Shown here one piece after another: positions 46,268 through 53,268 of a DNA stretch of 64,000 nucleotides (positions are counted from its first letter, which is position 1; each line of letters starts with the position of its first letter). The stretch comes from Albibacterium profundi. GTDB taxonomy: Bacteria > Bacteroidota > Bacteroidia > Sphingobacteriales > Sphingobacteriaceae. Location: NCBI RefSeq assembly GCF_042159835.1, contig NZ_JBBVGT010000002.1, positions 1,364,001 to 1,428,000 of the forward strand. The letters run 5' to 3'. The position numbers were made by a program, and so were the translations under genes. The notes under the pieces were generated by a model, which had not been told where the DNA came from, searched no databases, and saw only the letters and a program-made list of their open reading frames with translations.

Positions 46268-46665
46268 GCTCCAAAAACGATTTTGTTCCATATCAATGCA
46301 AAAGCAAAAGGTGAAACAAATGAAAAAATCACAAACGCCCAAGCAATTGCTTTCCCTGTTTTACTATTTAGGAACTGATCATCTTTGTAACGGTTGTAAA
46401 TTTTCACATATCGCTTATTAAATACGAAAAAGACACAATACAGCACAGAATAAAAGATATAAATTAACATCCAAGTGTCTTTGATTTGGCTTGGGAGTCT
46501 CGCCGTTGGCTTTAAAAGCGCATGAACAGCGAAAATCCCGAAAACTGTTAAACTGGCAAGCGATACAACTAAAATACCCCAAACCGTAACTAAAGGAACA
46601 TCATTCCTATATTCTCCATGTTTATAGTACGAGTTATAGACAATGTAAAATAGTTTCTGCATCAT
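46258..46665 (-). CDS. immunity-like membrane protein 1
   Basis: 135 residues of unknown family. It opens with an aromatic, charged stretch (KLFYIVYNSYYKHGEYRNDVP), then about four hydrophobic helices (near 30-52, 66-83, 106-130), with a charged cytoplasmic-type loop (NKRYVKIYNRYKDDQ) between. The ATG overlaps the stop of GG-leader gene 1 (TAATG), the coupling typical of toxin-immunity pairs. Size and layout match the membrane proteins after GG-leader genes 2 and 4, although identity is low. Immunity function is inferred from context. Confidence 0.65.
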   Translation of the reverse strand: MMQKLFYIVYNSYYKHGEYRNDVPLVTVWGILVVSLASLTVFGIFAVHALLKPTARLPSQIKDTWMLIYIFYSVLYCVFFVFNKRYVKIYNRYKDDQFLNSKTGKAIAWAFVIFSFVSPFAFALIWNKIVFGAWT

Positions 46666-47420
46666 TATTCGAACTCTCCTTTAATTAATAACCAACCAAA
46701 CGAAACTGTAACGCCGATTAAATTCGACTTAATAAACAACGATCCTACACTTATTGCAGCATCAGCCACATTCATCATTGACACCCCGCCTCCATCCAGA
46801 ATGTCAACGCCTAAGTTAGTAAGAGATTCCACAGCTTGCGTCGCTCCCAAAACTCTACCAGCTGTACTCAATATAGCAATACCATTGAACTTACTAGCAC
46901 TTTGTAAATCATCAATAAGGCCTCGAACCGGATTGGATTCTAGTGCATTCTTAAGGAAATCGTTCGTATTAGTCGGCACACCGCCTAGTCGCCATGCTTC
47001 TAGTGTGGTATAAGCCGTGCTAAACGCTAGCCCATTAGCGATCGCCAAGGAAGCAACCTCTATCCCATTGCTCAGTCCAGGGCCAAAAAGAGGTTCGCCA
47101 TACCCGCCGTATCCGCCAGATCCTCCATCATCACCGCCCATACCTGGCAGATAGTTATCATCGCCTGGGTCATATGGTGGAACGTATCCCGGAGGGAAAA
47201 CATTCCCGCCTCCACTACCGTAGTCATCGTAGCCTCCGTAGATCTCTACGGGGTCTAATTCTATCGGGTTGTCCGGTCCGCCATAACCACCGTAGTTTCC
47301 GTAGTCGCCATCTCCGCCGTCCGGGGTGCCGTACCCGCCCTTAATACCCTTTAGGTAATCAATTTTCAGGATTTCAAGCTCGCTGCTCAGTTCATCTAAG
47401 TTTAGTTTTAGTCTTTTCAT
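46665..47420 (-). CDS. GG-leader polymorphic toxin-like protein 1
   Basis: 251 residues. Residues 1-29 form a double-glycine leader (KRLKLNLDEL ... YLKGIKGG) of the Bacteroidota natural-product precursor type, cleaved after Gly29 by C39-peptidase exporters in known systems. Residues 30-108 are a Gly/Tyr/Asp/Pro-rich linker containing NPIELDPVEIYGG. Both parts are nearly identical in the paralogues at 48098-48808 and 49338-50052. Residues 109-251 are unique and hydrophobic, with alternating Ala/Gly/Ser helices (LSNGIEVASLAIANGLAF; VADAAISVGSLFIKSNLIGVTV), compatible with membrane insertion. Followed by immunity-like protein 1. I do not recognise the C-terminal domain. Confidence 0.75.
   Translation of the reverse strand: MKRLKLNLDELSSELEILKIDYLKGIKGGYGTPDGGDGDYGNYGGYGGPDNPIELDPVEIYGGYDDYGSGGGNVFPPGYVPPYDPGDDNYLPGMGGDDGGSGGYGGYGEPLFGPGLSNGIEVASLAIANGLAFSTAYTTLEAWRLGGVPTNTNDFLKNALESNPVRGLIDDLQSASKFNGIAILSTAGRVLGATQAVESLTNLGVDILDGGGVSMMNVADAAISVGSLFIKSNLIGVTVSFGWLLIKGEFE
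47097..47420 (-). repeat. constant 5' module of the GG-leader array, copy 1
   Basis: First 108 codons of GG-leader gene 1. This segment is nearly identical in DNA to 48485-48808 and clearly alike 49729-50052, while sequence beyond the codon-108 boundary is unrelated at DNA level. It encodes the leader and Gly/Tyr-rich linker. Confidence 0.9.
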
Positions 47421-47436
47421 TTTGTTTTTTTACGGT

Positions 47437-47637
47437 TATATAATTTAGATACAATGAATCGCTATTATTAGTCGATATCCTGACCACTTCATCGGGCAGT
47501 GCACCGAGGGTTAATAGCTTGTCGACCTTTGTCGACTGAATCTCCTCGCTCAACAGTCTATGCTTTTTGAAAAACGGTAAATAATGAACTTATCATTAAA
47601 AATAATCTTAATGTAGAGGGACTTTTTGTAAACTTCG
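47437..47637 (-). pseudogene. remnant of the PH-like membrane protein gene
   Basis: About 200 bases here align base by base, with frequent mismatches and small indels, to 48890-49090, the middle of the intact gene at 48827-49306 (about residues 72-138). Shared landmarks include the GGGCAGTGCACCGAGGG stretch and the TTGTAAACTTC stretch. No long frame survives. It marks an ancient duplication of a unit containing the GG-leader gene, the immunity-like gene and the PH-like gene. The rest of the 47421-47690 gap holds nothing else I can identify. Confidence 0.75.
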
Positions 47638-47690
47638 GTTAGAATTTCCTCGCTTCCCTACTTTATAAGGTTAATAATAATTAGATTCCG

Positions 47691-48092
47691 TCATAATAGC
47701 AGTTTATCTAATACAATATAAAGAATCAACGCTAATGGCAGAAAGAAAAAGACAAAAAGCAAATAAACGAGGTAACAGTACCTCGTGTAACTATGCAATT
47801 TATTAAAGTCACTTAACTTTTTGGAATCCGCTACGTATTTATATTTACTGTTTGAATAATAAGAAAATATGCTAATCGCAACTAGCGCAAGTGCTCCGAA
47901 TAACATATACCCTAAGGCAACGTTTACAAAAAATTGAATGAAATAGACGAAAGCAAAAACCACAACACTGGTAGTTACCTCGATCACTCTATACCCCCAA
48001 AGCGATCTAGCGTACTTTCCCCAAATTTTCGTTTGGACGTACATCGAAGCTCCTTCAATATTATAATAAAAGCTATGGATCCAGCTAAGCAT
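47691..48092 (-). CDS. immunity-like membrane protein 2
   Basis: 133 residues: an N-terminal aromatic, amphipathic region (LSWIHSFYYNIEGASMYVQTKIWGKY), two adjacent hydrophobic helices (about 38-58 and 62-80), a charged loop (SNSKYKYVADSKKLSDFNK) and a final helix (about 105-130). The layout matches the membrane proteins at 46258-46665 and 50156-50566. It starts five bases after the stop of GG-leader gene 2. Immunity function is inferred from the pairing. Confidence 0.65.
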   Translation of the reverse strand: MLSWIHSFYYNIEGASMYVQTKIWGKYARSLWGYRVIEVTTSVVVFAFVYFIQFFVNVALGYMLFGALALVAISIFSYYSNSKYKYVADSKKLSDFNKLHSYTRYCYLVYLLFVFFFLPLALILYIVLDKLLL

Positions 48093-48097
48093 TTATT

Positions 48098-48808
48098 CTA
48101 CCAATGTTTATTAATCAGATTTCGAATTTTCTGTTCCACAATTTCGTCATAGCCCGCCATGTCATATACCGTTGCCAAGAAACCACCAGCAAAAGGAATC
48201 GCTCCTATTGTACCACCAACGACTTGATCTGTAACAAATGTAACAAATTCATCCCTCGTTATCTGGCCATCTTGAAGCGCTTCATATAGTGAAATAGAAA
48301 TATCTAATGCCGTTCCAATACCGCCCGAATAACGAGAAATACTTTTCAGTACATTTTTAGCCTCTTCTGCAAAGTCACTTATCTTAGCTATATCGTACGC
48401 CATGTCCATTGTTCCGTGAAACGAGTTTACAGTAAGATCTGTTGCTTGGAGCAATTTTGTATACTTATCCTCCAATGTCAAACTTCCATATCCGCCATAC
48501 CCGCCAGATCCCCCATCATCACCGCCCATACCTGGCAGATAGTTATCATCGCCTGGGTCATATGGTGGAACCCACCCCGGAGGGAAAATACTCCCGCCGC
48601 CACTATCGTAGTCGTCGTAACCTCCGTAGATCTCTACGGGATCTAATTCTATCGGGTTGTCCGGTCCGCCATAACCACCGTAGTTTCCGTAGTCGCCATC
48701 TCCGCCATCCGGGGTGCCGTACCCGCCCTTAATACCCTTTAGGTAATCAATTTCCAGGACTTCAAGCTCGCGGCTCAGTTCATCCAAGTTTAATTTTAGT
48801 CTTTTCAT
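48098..48808 (-). CDS. GG-leader polymorphic toxin-like protein 2
   Basis: 236 residues. The leader (residues 1-29, ending IKGG) and linker (30-108) are almost the same as in GG-leader protein 1. The unique C-terminal 128 residues have an amphipathic helical part (LEDKYTKLLQATDLTVNSF ... EEAKNVLKSISRY), then a stretch GTALDISISLYEALQDGQITRDEF and a hydrophobic hairpin VVGGTIGAIPFAGGFLATVYDMAG, and a charged tail. The order helix, DG-(I)T-x-D-(D/E)-(W/F), Gly-rich hydrophobic hairpin recurs in GG-leader proteins 3 and 4, so the tips may share a fold. A membrane-active toxin is my inference. Confidence 0.75.
   Translation of the reverse strand: MKRLKLNLDELSRELEVLEIDYLKGIKGGYGTPDGGDGDYGNYGGYGGPDNPIELDPVEIYGGYDDYDSGGGSIFPPGWVPPYDPGDDNYLPGMGGDDGGSGGYGGYGSLTLEDKYTKLLQATDLTVNSFHGTMDMAYDIAKISDFAEEAKNVLKSISRYSGGIGTALDISISLYEALQDGQITRDEFVTFVTDQVVGGTIGAIPFAGGFLATVYDMAGYDEIVEQKIRNLINKHW
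48485..48808 (-). repeat. constant 5' module of the GG-leader array, copy 2
   Basis: First 108 codons of GG-leader gene 2, nearly identical in DNA to copy 1, including silent positions, and ending at the same codon. Confidence 0.9.
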
Positions 48809-48826
48809 TTTTTTATTGGTTAATAA

Positions 48827-49306
48827 CTAAAGAATTTTTACATCGAAATGCGATGTTAAATGTTTTTTTAACCTATTATATCTCCGTATATATAATTTAG
48901 ATATCATGAACCGCTTTTTGCCAGTCGATATTCTGATGACCTCGTTGGGCAGTGCACCGAGGGAAAATAACTTGTCGACTTTGATCGCCTGAATCTCATC
49001 TCGCGATAGTATGTGCTTCTTGAAAAAGCGGTAGATAATGATCTCATCGTTCGAAACGATCTTAATATAGAGGAACTTCTTGTAAACTTCCTCAATCAAT
49101 CCCATGATAATAAACAGGACAAATACAGCGGTGGTGAATAGAGGGTCTATATTGTTAGAACCGTTCTCAAATAAGTTAATGGACGTATCAAGCCATCCAA
49201 AGTGGTAATACAGGTTACGGGTAAAAACGGCCACACATCCTAAGATTAATACGATAGGCAAGATGGCAGTCAGACCCGGATAAAATTTCAATCGCTCAGT
49301 TCTCAT
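48827..49306 (-). CDS. PH-like membrane protein of the GG-leader array
   Basis: 159 residues: two hydrophobic helices (about 10-32 and 53-75) followed by a soluble beta-rich part (YIKIVSNDEIIIYRFFKKHILSRDEIQAIKVDKL ... RISTGKKRFMISKLYIRRYNRLKKHL) that resembles bacterial PH-like domains. It starts 31 bases after the end of GG-leader gene 3, where an immunity gene would be expected, so it may protect against that toxin; a decayed copy lies at 47437-47637. Function unknown. Confidence 0.65.
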   Translation of the reverse strand: MRTERLKFYPGLTAILPIVLILGCVAVFTRNLYYHFGWLDTSINLFENGSNNIDPLFTTAVFVLFIIMGLIEEVYKKFLYIKIVSNDEIIIYRFFKKHILSRDEIQAIKVDKLFSLGALPNEVIRISTGKKRFMISKLYIRRYNRLKKHLTSHFDVKIL

Positions 49307-49337
49307 TATGCTTTTTAACCCGAAGTTTTACAAAAAA

Positions 49338-50052
49338 TTAATTTTTTGCTTTTATAATTGCTATTCCCACGCTTATACCTGCCCCAACAACACCCCAAGG
49401 TCCAGGGACAAAAGCTAAACCTCCCGCCAATGTTCCTGCGAGCGATAACCAATCGTCTCCCGTGATTTCACCGTCACTAAATGCCACAATAGTTTGCAGT
49501 CCATCAAACACAACTCCAGCCGCACAAATCCTTCCTAAACCAGTTTTGGATGCGAGATCTTCCAAAATCGTTATTCTCTCCTCCAGTCGCCGTGATTAAT
49601 GCATTGATTGCGGAGTGGTTTAGCTCTTGAATTCCATTTGCTAATCCCATAGCGTTCATAACATCACTCATCTGACCAACGGGATCGGAATTAAAAAAGT
49701 CTTGCACATCTTGCATGAAATCGGGATCATATCCGTTATAACCCCCATATCCCCCATCATCACCGCCCATACCTGGCAGATAGTTATCATCACCGGGGTC
49801 ATATGGTGGAACCCATCCCGGAGGGAAAACACTCCCGCCGCCACTACCATAGTCGTCGTAACCTCCGTAGATCTCTACGGGATCTAATTCTATCGGGTTG
49901 TCGGGTGTGCCATACCCGCCATAAAAAGTGCCATAGTCATCATCTCCGCCGTCCGGGGTGCCGTACCCGCCCTTAATACCCTTTAGGTAATCAATTTCCA
50001 GAACCTCGAGCTCGCGGCTCAGTTCATCTAAGTTTAGTTTGAGTTTTTTCAT
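49338..50052 (-). pseudogene. GG-leader polymorphic toxin-like protein 3, frameshifted
   Basis: Leader (residues 1-29) and linker (to about 108) match copies 1 and 2, with a small difference (DDDYGTFYGGYGTPDNP). The frame then continues to NALITATGGENN and ends at 49504 after 182 residues. The next frame from about 49594 reads LEERITILEDLASK and on to the hydrophobic tip (VFDGLQTIVAFSDGEITGDDW; AGGLAFVPGPWGVVGAGISVGIAI) ending at 49338. The tip aligns with those of proteins 2 and 4, so a single-base insertion near 49575-49600 has split one gene. It is either a real frameshift or a sequencing error. No 135-residue immunity-type gene follows. Confidence 0.7.
49729..50052 (-). repeat. constant 5' module of the GG-leader array, copy 3
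   Basis: First 108 codons of GG-leader gene 3; slightly more diverged from copies 1 and 2 (near codons 37-50 and 101-107) but clearly the same module. Confidence 0.85.
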
Positions 50053-50155
50053 TAGTTTTTTTAATTGTTATTGATCACAACAACGCCGGACCATAGATGG
50101 AAGCATTGAGGCAAAATCAGCGCCATCAAACTTAAAGCTTTTAGCATTCATGGAA

Positions 50156-50566
50156 CTAAATAATACCATTGGCGAAAAGAGCGACGATAAAAAAGAATAT
50201 TGGCCCGCTCATGAAAAACCAAATCCAGTACTTTATTTTGATCTTCTTGTTGGTCTCAAAGTGAAATCGATCAGATTTTCCATCAATTTTTGAAATCTTA
50301 AGATGGTGGTATAGTAAATAGTATGTAAGCATCGCTGGTAAAATGATAAAAAGAATACCATAAGCAACCTTGTTTAGTGAACCTATAAGATACACCGCAT
50401 CAAACAACATCAAGATTACGGTTAGAATACTAAATGAAGTCAAGAATAAACTCAGAAAGAATTGAAAAAACGCACTGCACCATGCAGGGCTTTTTATTCG
50501 ACCGCTGTCAGTGTCCCTCTTGTGGTATTCGAACATGAAAAAGTAATAGCGATAAAAATATTTCAT
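50156..50566 (-). CDS. immunity-like membrane protein 4
   Basis: 136 residues from ATG 50566, which lies one base after the stop of the orphan toxin tip (TAAAATG). Longer frames starting at 50596 or 50644 would overlap that tip by many codons, so I reject them. It opens MKYFYRYYFFMFEYHKRDTDS, like the aromatic and charged start of immunity-like protein 1, then has four hydrophobic helices (about 36-60, 66-88, and 112-134) with a charged loop (LKISKIDGKSDRFHFETNKK). Length matches the other two copies. Immunity role inferred. Confidence 0.65.
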   Translation of the reverse strand: MKYFYRYYFFMFEYHKRDTDSGRIKSPAWCSAFFQFFLSLFLTSFSILTVILMLFDAVYLIGSLNKVAYGILFIILPAMLTYYLLYHHLKISKIDGKSDRFHFETNKKIKIKYWIWFFMSGPIFFFIVALFANGII

Positions 50567-50567
50567 T

Positions 50568-50912
50568 TTACTGATTTCTAGTTTGATATGCTTCATAAAT
50601 TGTACTTGCAAACAAGACAGTTCCCAATCCAATTGCAACCGCACCGTTTAATCCAGGAATCAAGAGAGCAACACCCGCGGCGACTTGGGCGTAGTCCAGC
50701 CAATCCCCATTTCCAGTCGCAATCTCAGCCACATCAAACCCTACTCCAACTACACCGAAACCCCGACTCGCCCAAGTGAACCCTCCCACCGACTCCAGCT
50801 TCGCTATCGTTGCTAATACATCAGCGTGAGAAGCAGCAACACCCATTGAAGTCAACATCAGCAATTTAAGGAAAACTGGTATAAAATCGAACACGAATCC
50901 AAAAAAGGAGTA
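50568..50912 (-). pseudogene. orphan C-terminal toxin tip (GG-leader protein 4 without leader)
   Basis: Open frame of 114 codons that begins abruptly after an in-frame stop (50913-50915) and lacks both GG leader and Gly/Tyr linker. The hydrophobic Gly-rich end (GFDVAEIATGNGDWLDYAQVAAGVALLIPGLNGAVAIGLG) resembles the tip of GG-leader protein 3. A GTG at 50894 could start translation but would give no secretion signal. It keeps its adjacent immunity-like gene, the arrangement of orphan toxin-immunity cassettes in polymorphic toxin loci. Its 5' end stops at the 50917-50930 palindrome. Confidence 0.65.
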
Positions 50913-50916
50913 TTAT

Positions 50917-50930
50917 TGGCTCTTGAGCCA
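50917..50930. repeat. 14-bp inverted repeat at a rearrangement junction
   Basis: TGGCTC-TT-GAGCCA, perfect 6-bp arms. It separates the truncated toxin tip (minus strand, ends 50912) from the truncated glf gene (plus strand, from 50927). Both neighbours lose their 5' ends here, so this is the junction of a deletion or inversion. Confidence 0.6.
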
Positions 50931-51718
50931 CACCCGAAGAAGCAAGAAACAAAATAGCGGAACAAACCTCAGCGATTAAAATAGATAAACCAACTAATTT
51001 AGAAGAGCAAGCGATCAAGATGGTCGGCCCAGAGGTTTATGAAAAATTCATTAAACATTATACCGAGAAGCAATGGGGCAGAAAAGCTACAGAGCTGCCT
51101 ACATCGATTATTAAAAGACTGCCTATTCGGTTCATGTTTAACAACAATTATTTCAATGACCGATACCAAGGAATACCTATAGGGGGTTATAATGTTATTA
51201 TCGATAAATTAATCAAAACTAGTGAGGTACGCCTCGATACGTGCTACTTCGACAACCGAGACTATTTTGATCGTATCGCACGAAAAATTGTCTTTACTGG
51301 AAAGATAGATGAGTTTTTCAATTTTAAGTTCGGTGACCTTGAATATCGAAGCCTGAAATTTGAAACTGAGATATATCCGGTGGAGAATTATCAAGGCAAT
51401 GCGGTTATTAATTTCACAGACAGAGAAACGCCATTCACTCGGGTATACGAACATAAACATTTCGATTTTGGTGATCAACCTCATACGGTCGTAACGAAAG
51501 AATACCCGATCATCTCTTCTAGAAAATCAGATCCGTTCTATCCAGTTAATGACACCAAAAACATGAATAATTACAAAAAATATCAACAGTTAGCTTATAG
51601 ACAATCTAACGTAATTTTTGGAGGTCGTTTAGGAACTTATCGTTATTATGATATGCACCAAGTCATTGCATCGGCATTAAAAACAGTAAAAAACGAAGTA
51701 GAGACGCTAGCAACTTGA
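50927..51718 (+). pseudogene. glf: UDP-galactopyranose mutase, N-terminally truncated
   Basis: Flavoenzyme that converts UDP-galactopyranose to UDP-galactofuranose for surface polysaccharides. The frame is open from 50927 (reads ATPEEARNKIAEQTSAIKIDKPTNLEEQAI) to 51718, about 263 residues of a protein normally near 370. The typical YEKFIKHYTEKQWGRKATELP and YQGIPIGGYNVIIDKL segments and the C-terminal VIFGGRLGTYRYYDMHQVI are intact, but the N-terminal FAD-binding GxGxxG region is missing. A short protein from ATG 51020 could be made but should be inactive. It was probably part of a glycan locus together with the glycosyltransferase genes. Confidence 0.85.
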
Positions 51719-51826
51719 TGATTATTTCAATATTGCAGTTGCTTAATACATATAACCCATGCTAAAACTCAAGCATATTCGGTCTGAACTTGTTTTACTT
51801 GATGATGGATATAGGACGCACCTATC

Positions 51827-51872
51827 CCGCATTAGTCCCGCATTTTGGGCTAAAAATGCGGGACTAATGCGG
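51827..51872. repeat. perfect 20-bp inverted repeat with 6-base loop
   Basis: Arms 51827-51846 and 51853-51872 are exact reverse complements, loop GGGCTA; each arm contains GCATTAGTCCCGCAT-type sequence. It lies between the convergent glf remnant and the surA-like gene, so it could end transcripts from both sides, but no T-tract follows on either strand. It may instead be a palindromic extragenic repeat. The rest of 51719-51927 holds no gene I can see. Confidence 0.8.
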
Positions 51873-51927
51873 ACAGTTTGCTACTTGATCTTATCCTGAA
51901 GTAATCCATGTTATAAGCAAGAGAGCA

Positions 51928-53268
51928 CTATTTCCAAACATCAAGTACGTCGCAACTTTGGTAGTCTTCGTCAATTCTGATATAGGATGATTTCCTTCTT
52001 TCCTCAAACCAGTCGGCTACAATCCCGTTCATTTTTTCATCAAGAGCTGCTTCTTTAATTTTTGCATAATCCTGTTGCAAGCTTGCCTGGTGTGGCGCAG
52101 TTCGTGATTTTAGGTAGACAAGTCGATACGCATCTTTCCCATCCGGACCGGTAAATTTACTTGCTCTGGAATACTCACCCGGTTCGAGCGTGTCAATAGC
52201 CGTAAATATTCCAGCATCAAGTTGCTCCACAGGGATATAGGTGGTTCTCGTATTCACGTTTTCTGCGTTCAAGATCATTCCACCATTGTATTTGGTTTCC
52301 TTGTTATCAGAATAAATAGCCGCGGCAGTGTAAAAGTCTAGGTTGCCGGCTGTGATCTCGTTGTAAACACTATCGGCTAAATTTTGCGCTCTGTCCAAAC
52401 TGGCTGGGGTCGGCACCATAGAAATCAAGATATGGCGGACTTTAACCTGTTCCCCACGACGCTCAATCACCTGTAAAAAATGATAGCCAAATTCGGTTTC
52501 AAATACTTTGGATATTTCGCCAGCTTTTAGACGGAACGCTACGGCAGAAAATTCTTTCACAAATGTGCTACGGTCAGCAAATGGCATTTCTCCACCTTCA
52601 GATGCTGAACCTGGATCCTGTGAATAGATCCTCGCCATGGTTCCAAAATCTTTACCGCCCAGAACTTCTTGTCGAATAGATTCTGCTCTATCGTAGAAGG
52701 GTTTCTTTTCCTCGTCAGTTAATTTGGGCTGGAAAACGATTTCGCCTACTTCAACTTCGGTTCCGAAGTTAGGCAGACTGTCAGTCGGGATGCTTTCAAA
52801 ATAGGTTCTTACTTCGTTGGGTGTTACATCAATGCCTTCGGTAATTTTTTGTTGCATCCGGTTGGCAACCATCATTTCACGAACCGTTGCGCGCATCTTC
52901 TCGCGGTACTGAAGAAGGGACATGCCTAAAAATTGCTCCAGTCTTTCTTGGCCGCCAGCCTGATTAGACATGTAGCGGAGACGTCGGTTGATATTGTCAT
53001 CTACTTCATCTTCGGTTACTTCTATTGAGTCAATTACCGCCTGTTGCGCTAATAGCTTTTGGGTCAGTAATTGATGCAGTATAACGCATTTTACCGAACT
53101 GTCGTCTGGATTACCTTGGGCTAAATATTGAGAATATTGATCTTCAACTTCCGATTTTAATATGATATTATTACCGACCACGGATACAACTTTGTCAATT
53201 TCTTGAGCTATTGCTGAATACCCGAAGGCAAGAAAGATGAATACCAGTACGCTTAAAGACTTCTTCAT
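51928..53268 (-). CDS. SurA-like periplasmic peptidyl-prolyl isomerase/chaperone
   Basis: 446 residues with a signal peptide (LSVLVFIFLAFGYSAIAQ). SurA-type N-terminal helical region (VVSVVGNNIILKSEVEDQYSQYL ... LLTQKLLAQQAV), then two parvulin domains (about 172-270, with GEIVFQPK and GGEMPFADRSTFVKEFSAVAFRLKAGEIS; about 275-385, with VKVRHILISMVP). Assists folding of outer-membrane proteins. Its ATG overlaps the upstream PpiC-like lipoprotein gene by four bases. Confidence 0.9.
   Translation of the reverse strand: MKKSLSVLVFIFLAFGYSAIAQEIDKVVSVVGNNIILKSEVEDQYSQYLAQGNPDDSSVKCVILHQLLTQKLLAQQAVIDSIEVTEDEVDDNINRRLRYMSNQAGGQERLEQFLGMSLLQYREKMRATVREMMVANRMQQKITEGIDVTPNEVRTYFESIPTDSLPNFGTEVEVGEIVFQPKLTDEEKKPFYDRAESIRQEVLGGKDFGTMARIYSQDPGSASEGGEMPFADRSTFVKEFSAVAFRLKAGEISKVFETEFGYHFLQVIERRGEQVKVRHILISMVPTPASLDRAQNLADSVYNEITAGNLDFYTAAAIYSDNKETKYNGGMILNAENVNTRTTYIPVEQLDAGIFTAIDTLEPGEYSRASKFTGPDGKDAYRLVYLKSRTAPHQASLQQDYAKIKEAALDEKMNGIVADWFEERRKSSYIRIDEDYQSCDVLDVWK

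Noticed and set aside
48442..48732. 96-codon plus-strand open frame across the constant module
   Set aside because: It is antisense to the repeated Gly/Tyr-rich coding module; openness on the other strand follows from its base composition. No independent coding signal.
47097..50052. Regularly spaced repeats as a possible CRISPR or tandem non-coding array
   Set aside because: The three repeats are 324-base coding modules with intact frames, spaced by more than a kilobase of other genes.
50567..50644. Longer N-terminus for immunity-like protein 4 (starts at 50596 or 50644)
   Set aside because: Would overlap the toxin tip by 27 to 77 bases; the ATG one base after the tip's stop gives a length equal to the other two copies.
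51020..51718. A complete short gene starting at ATG 51020
   Set aside because: The same frame continues upstream to 50927 with family-typical glf sequence, so the ATG is internal and the gene is a truncated glf.
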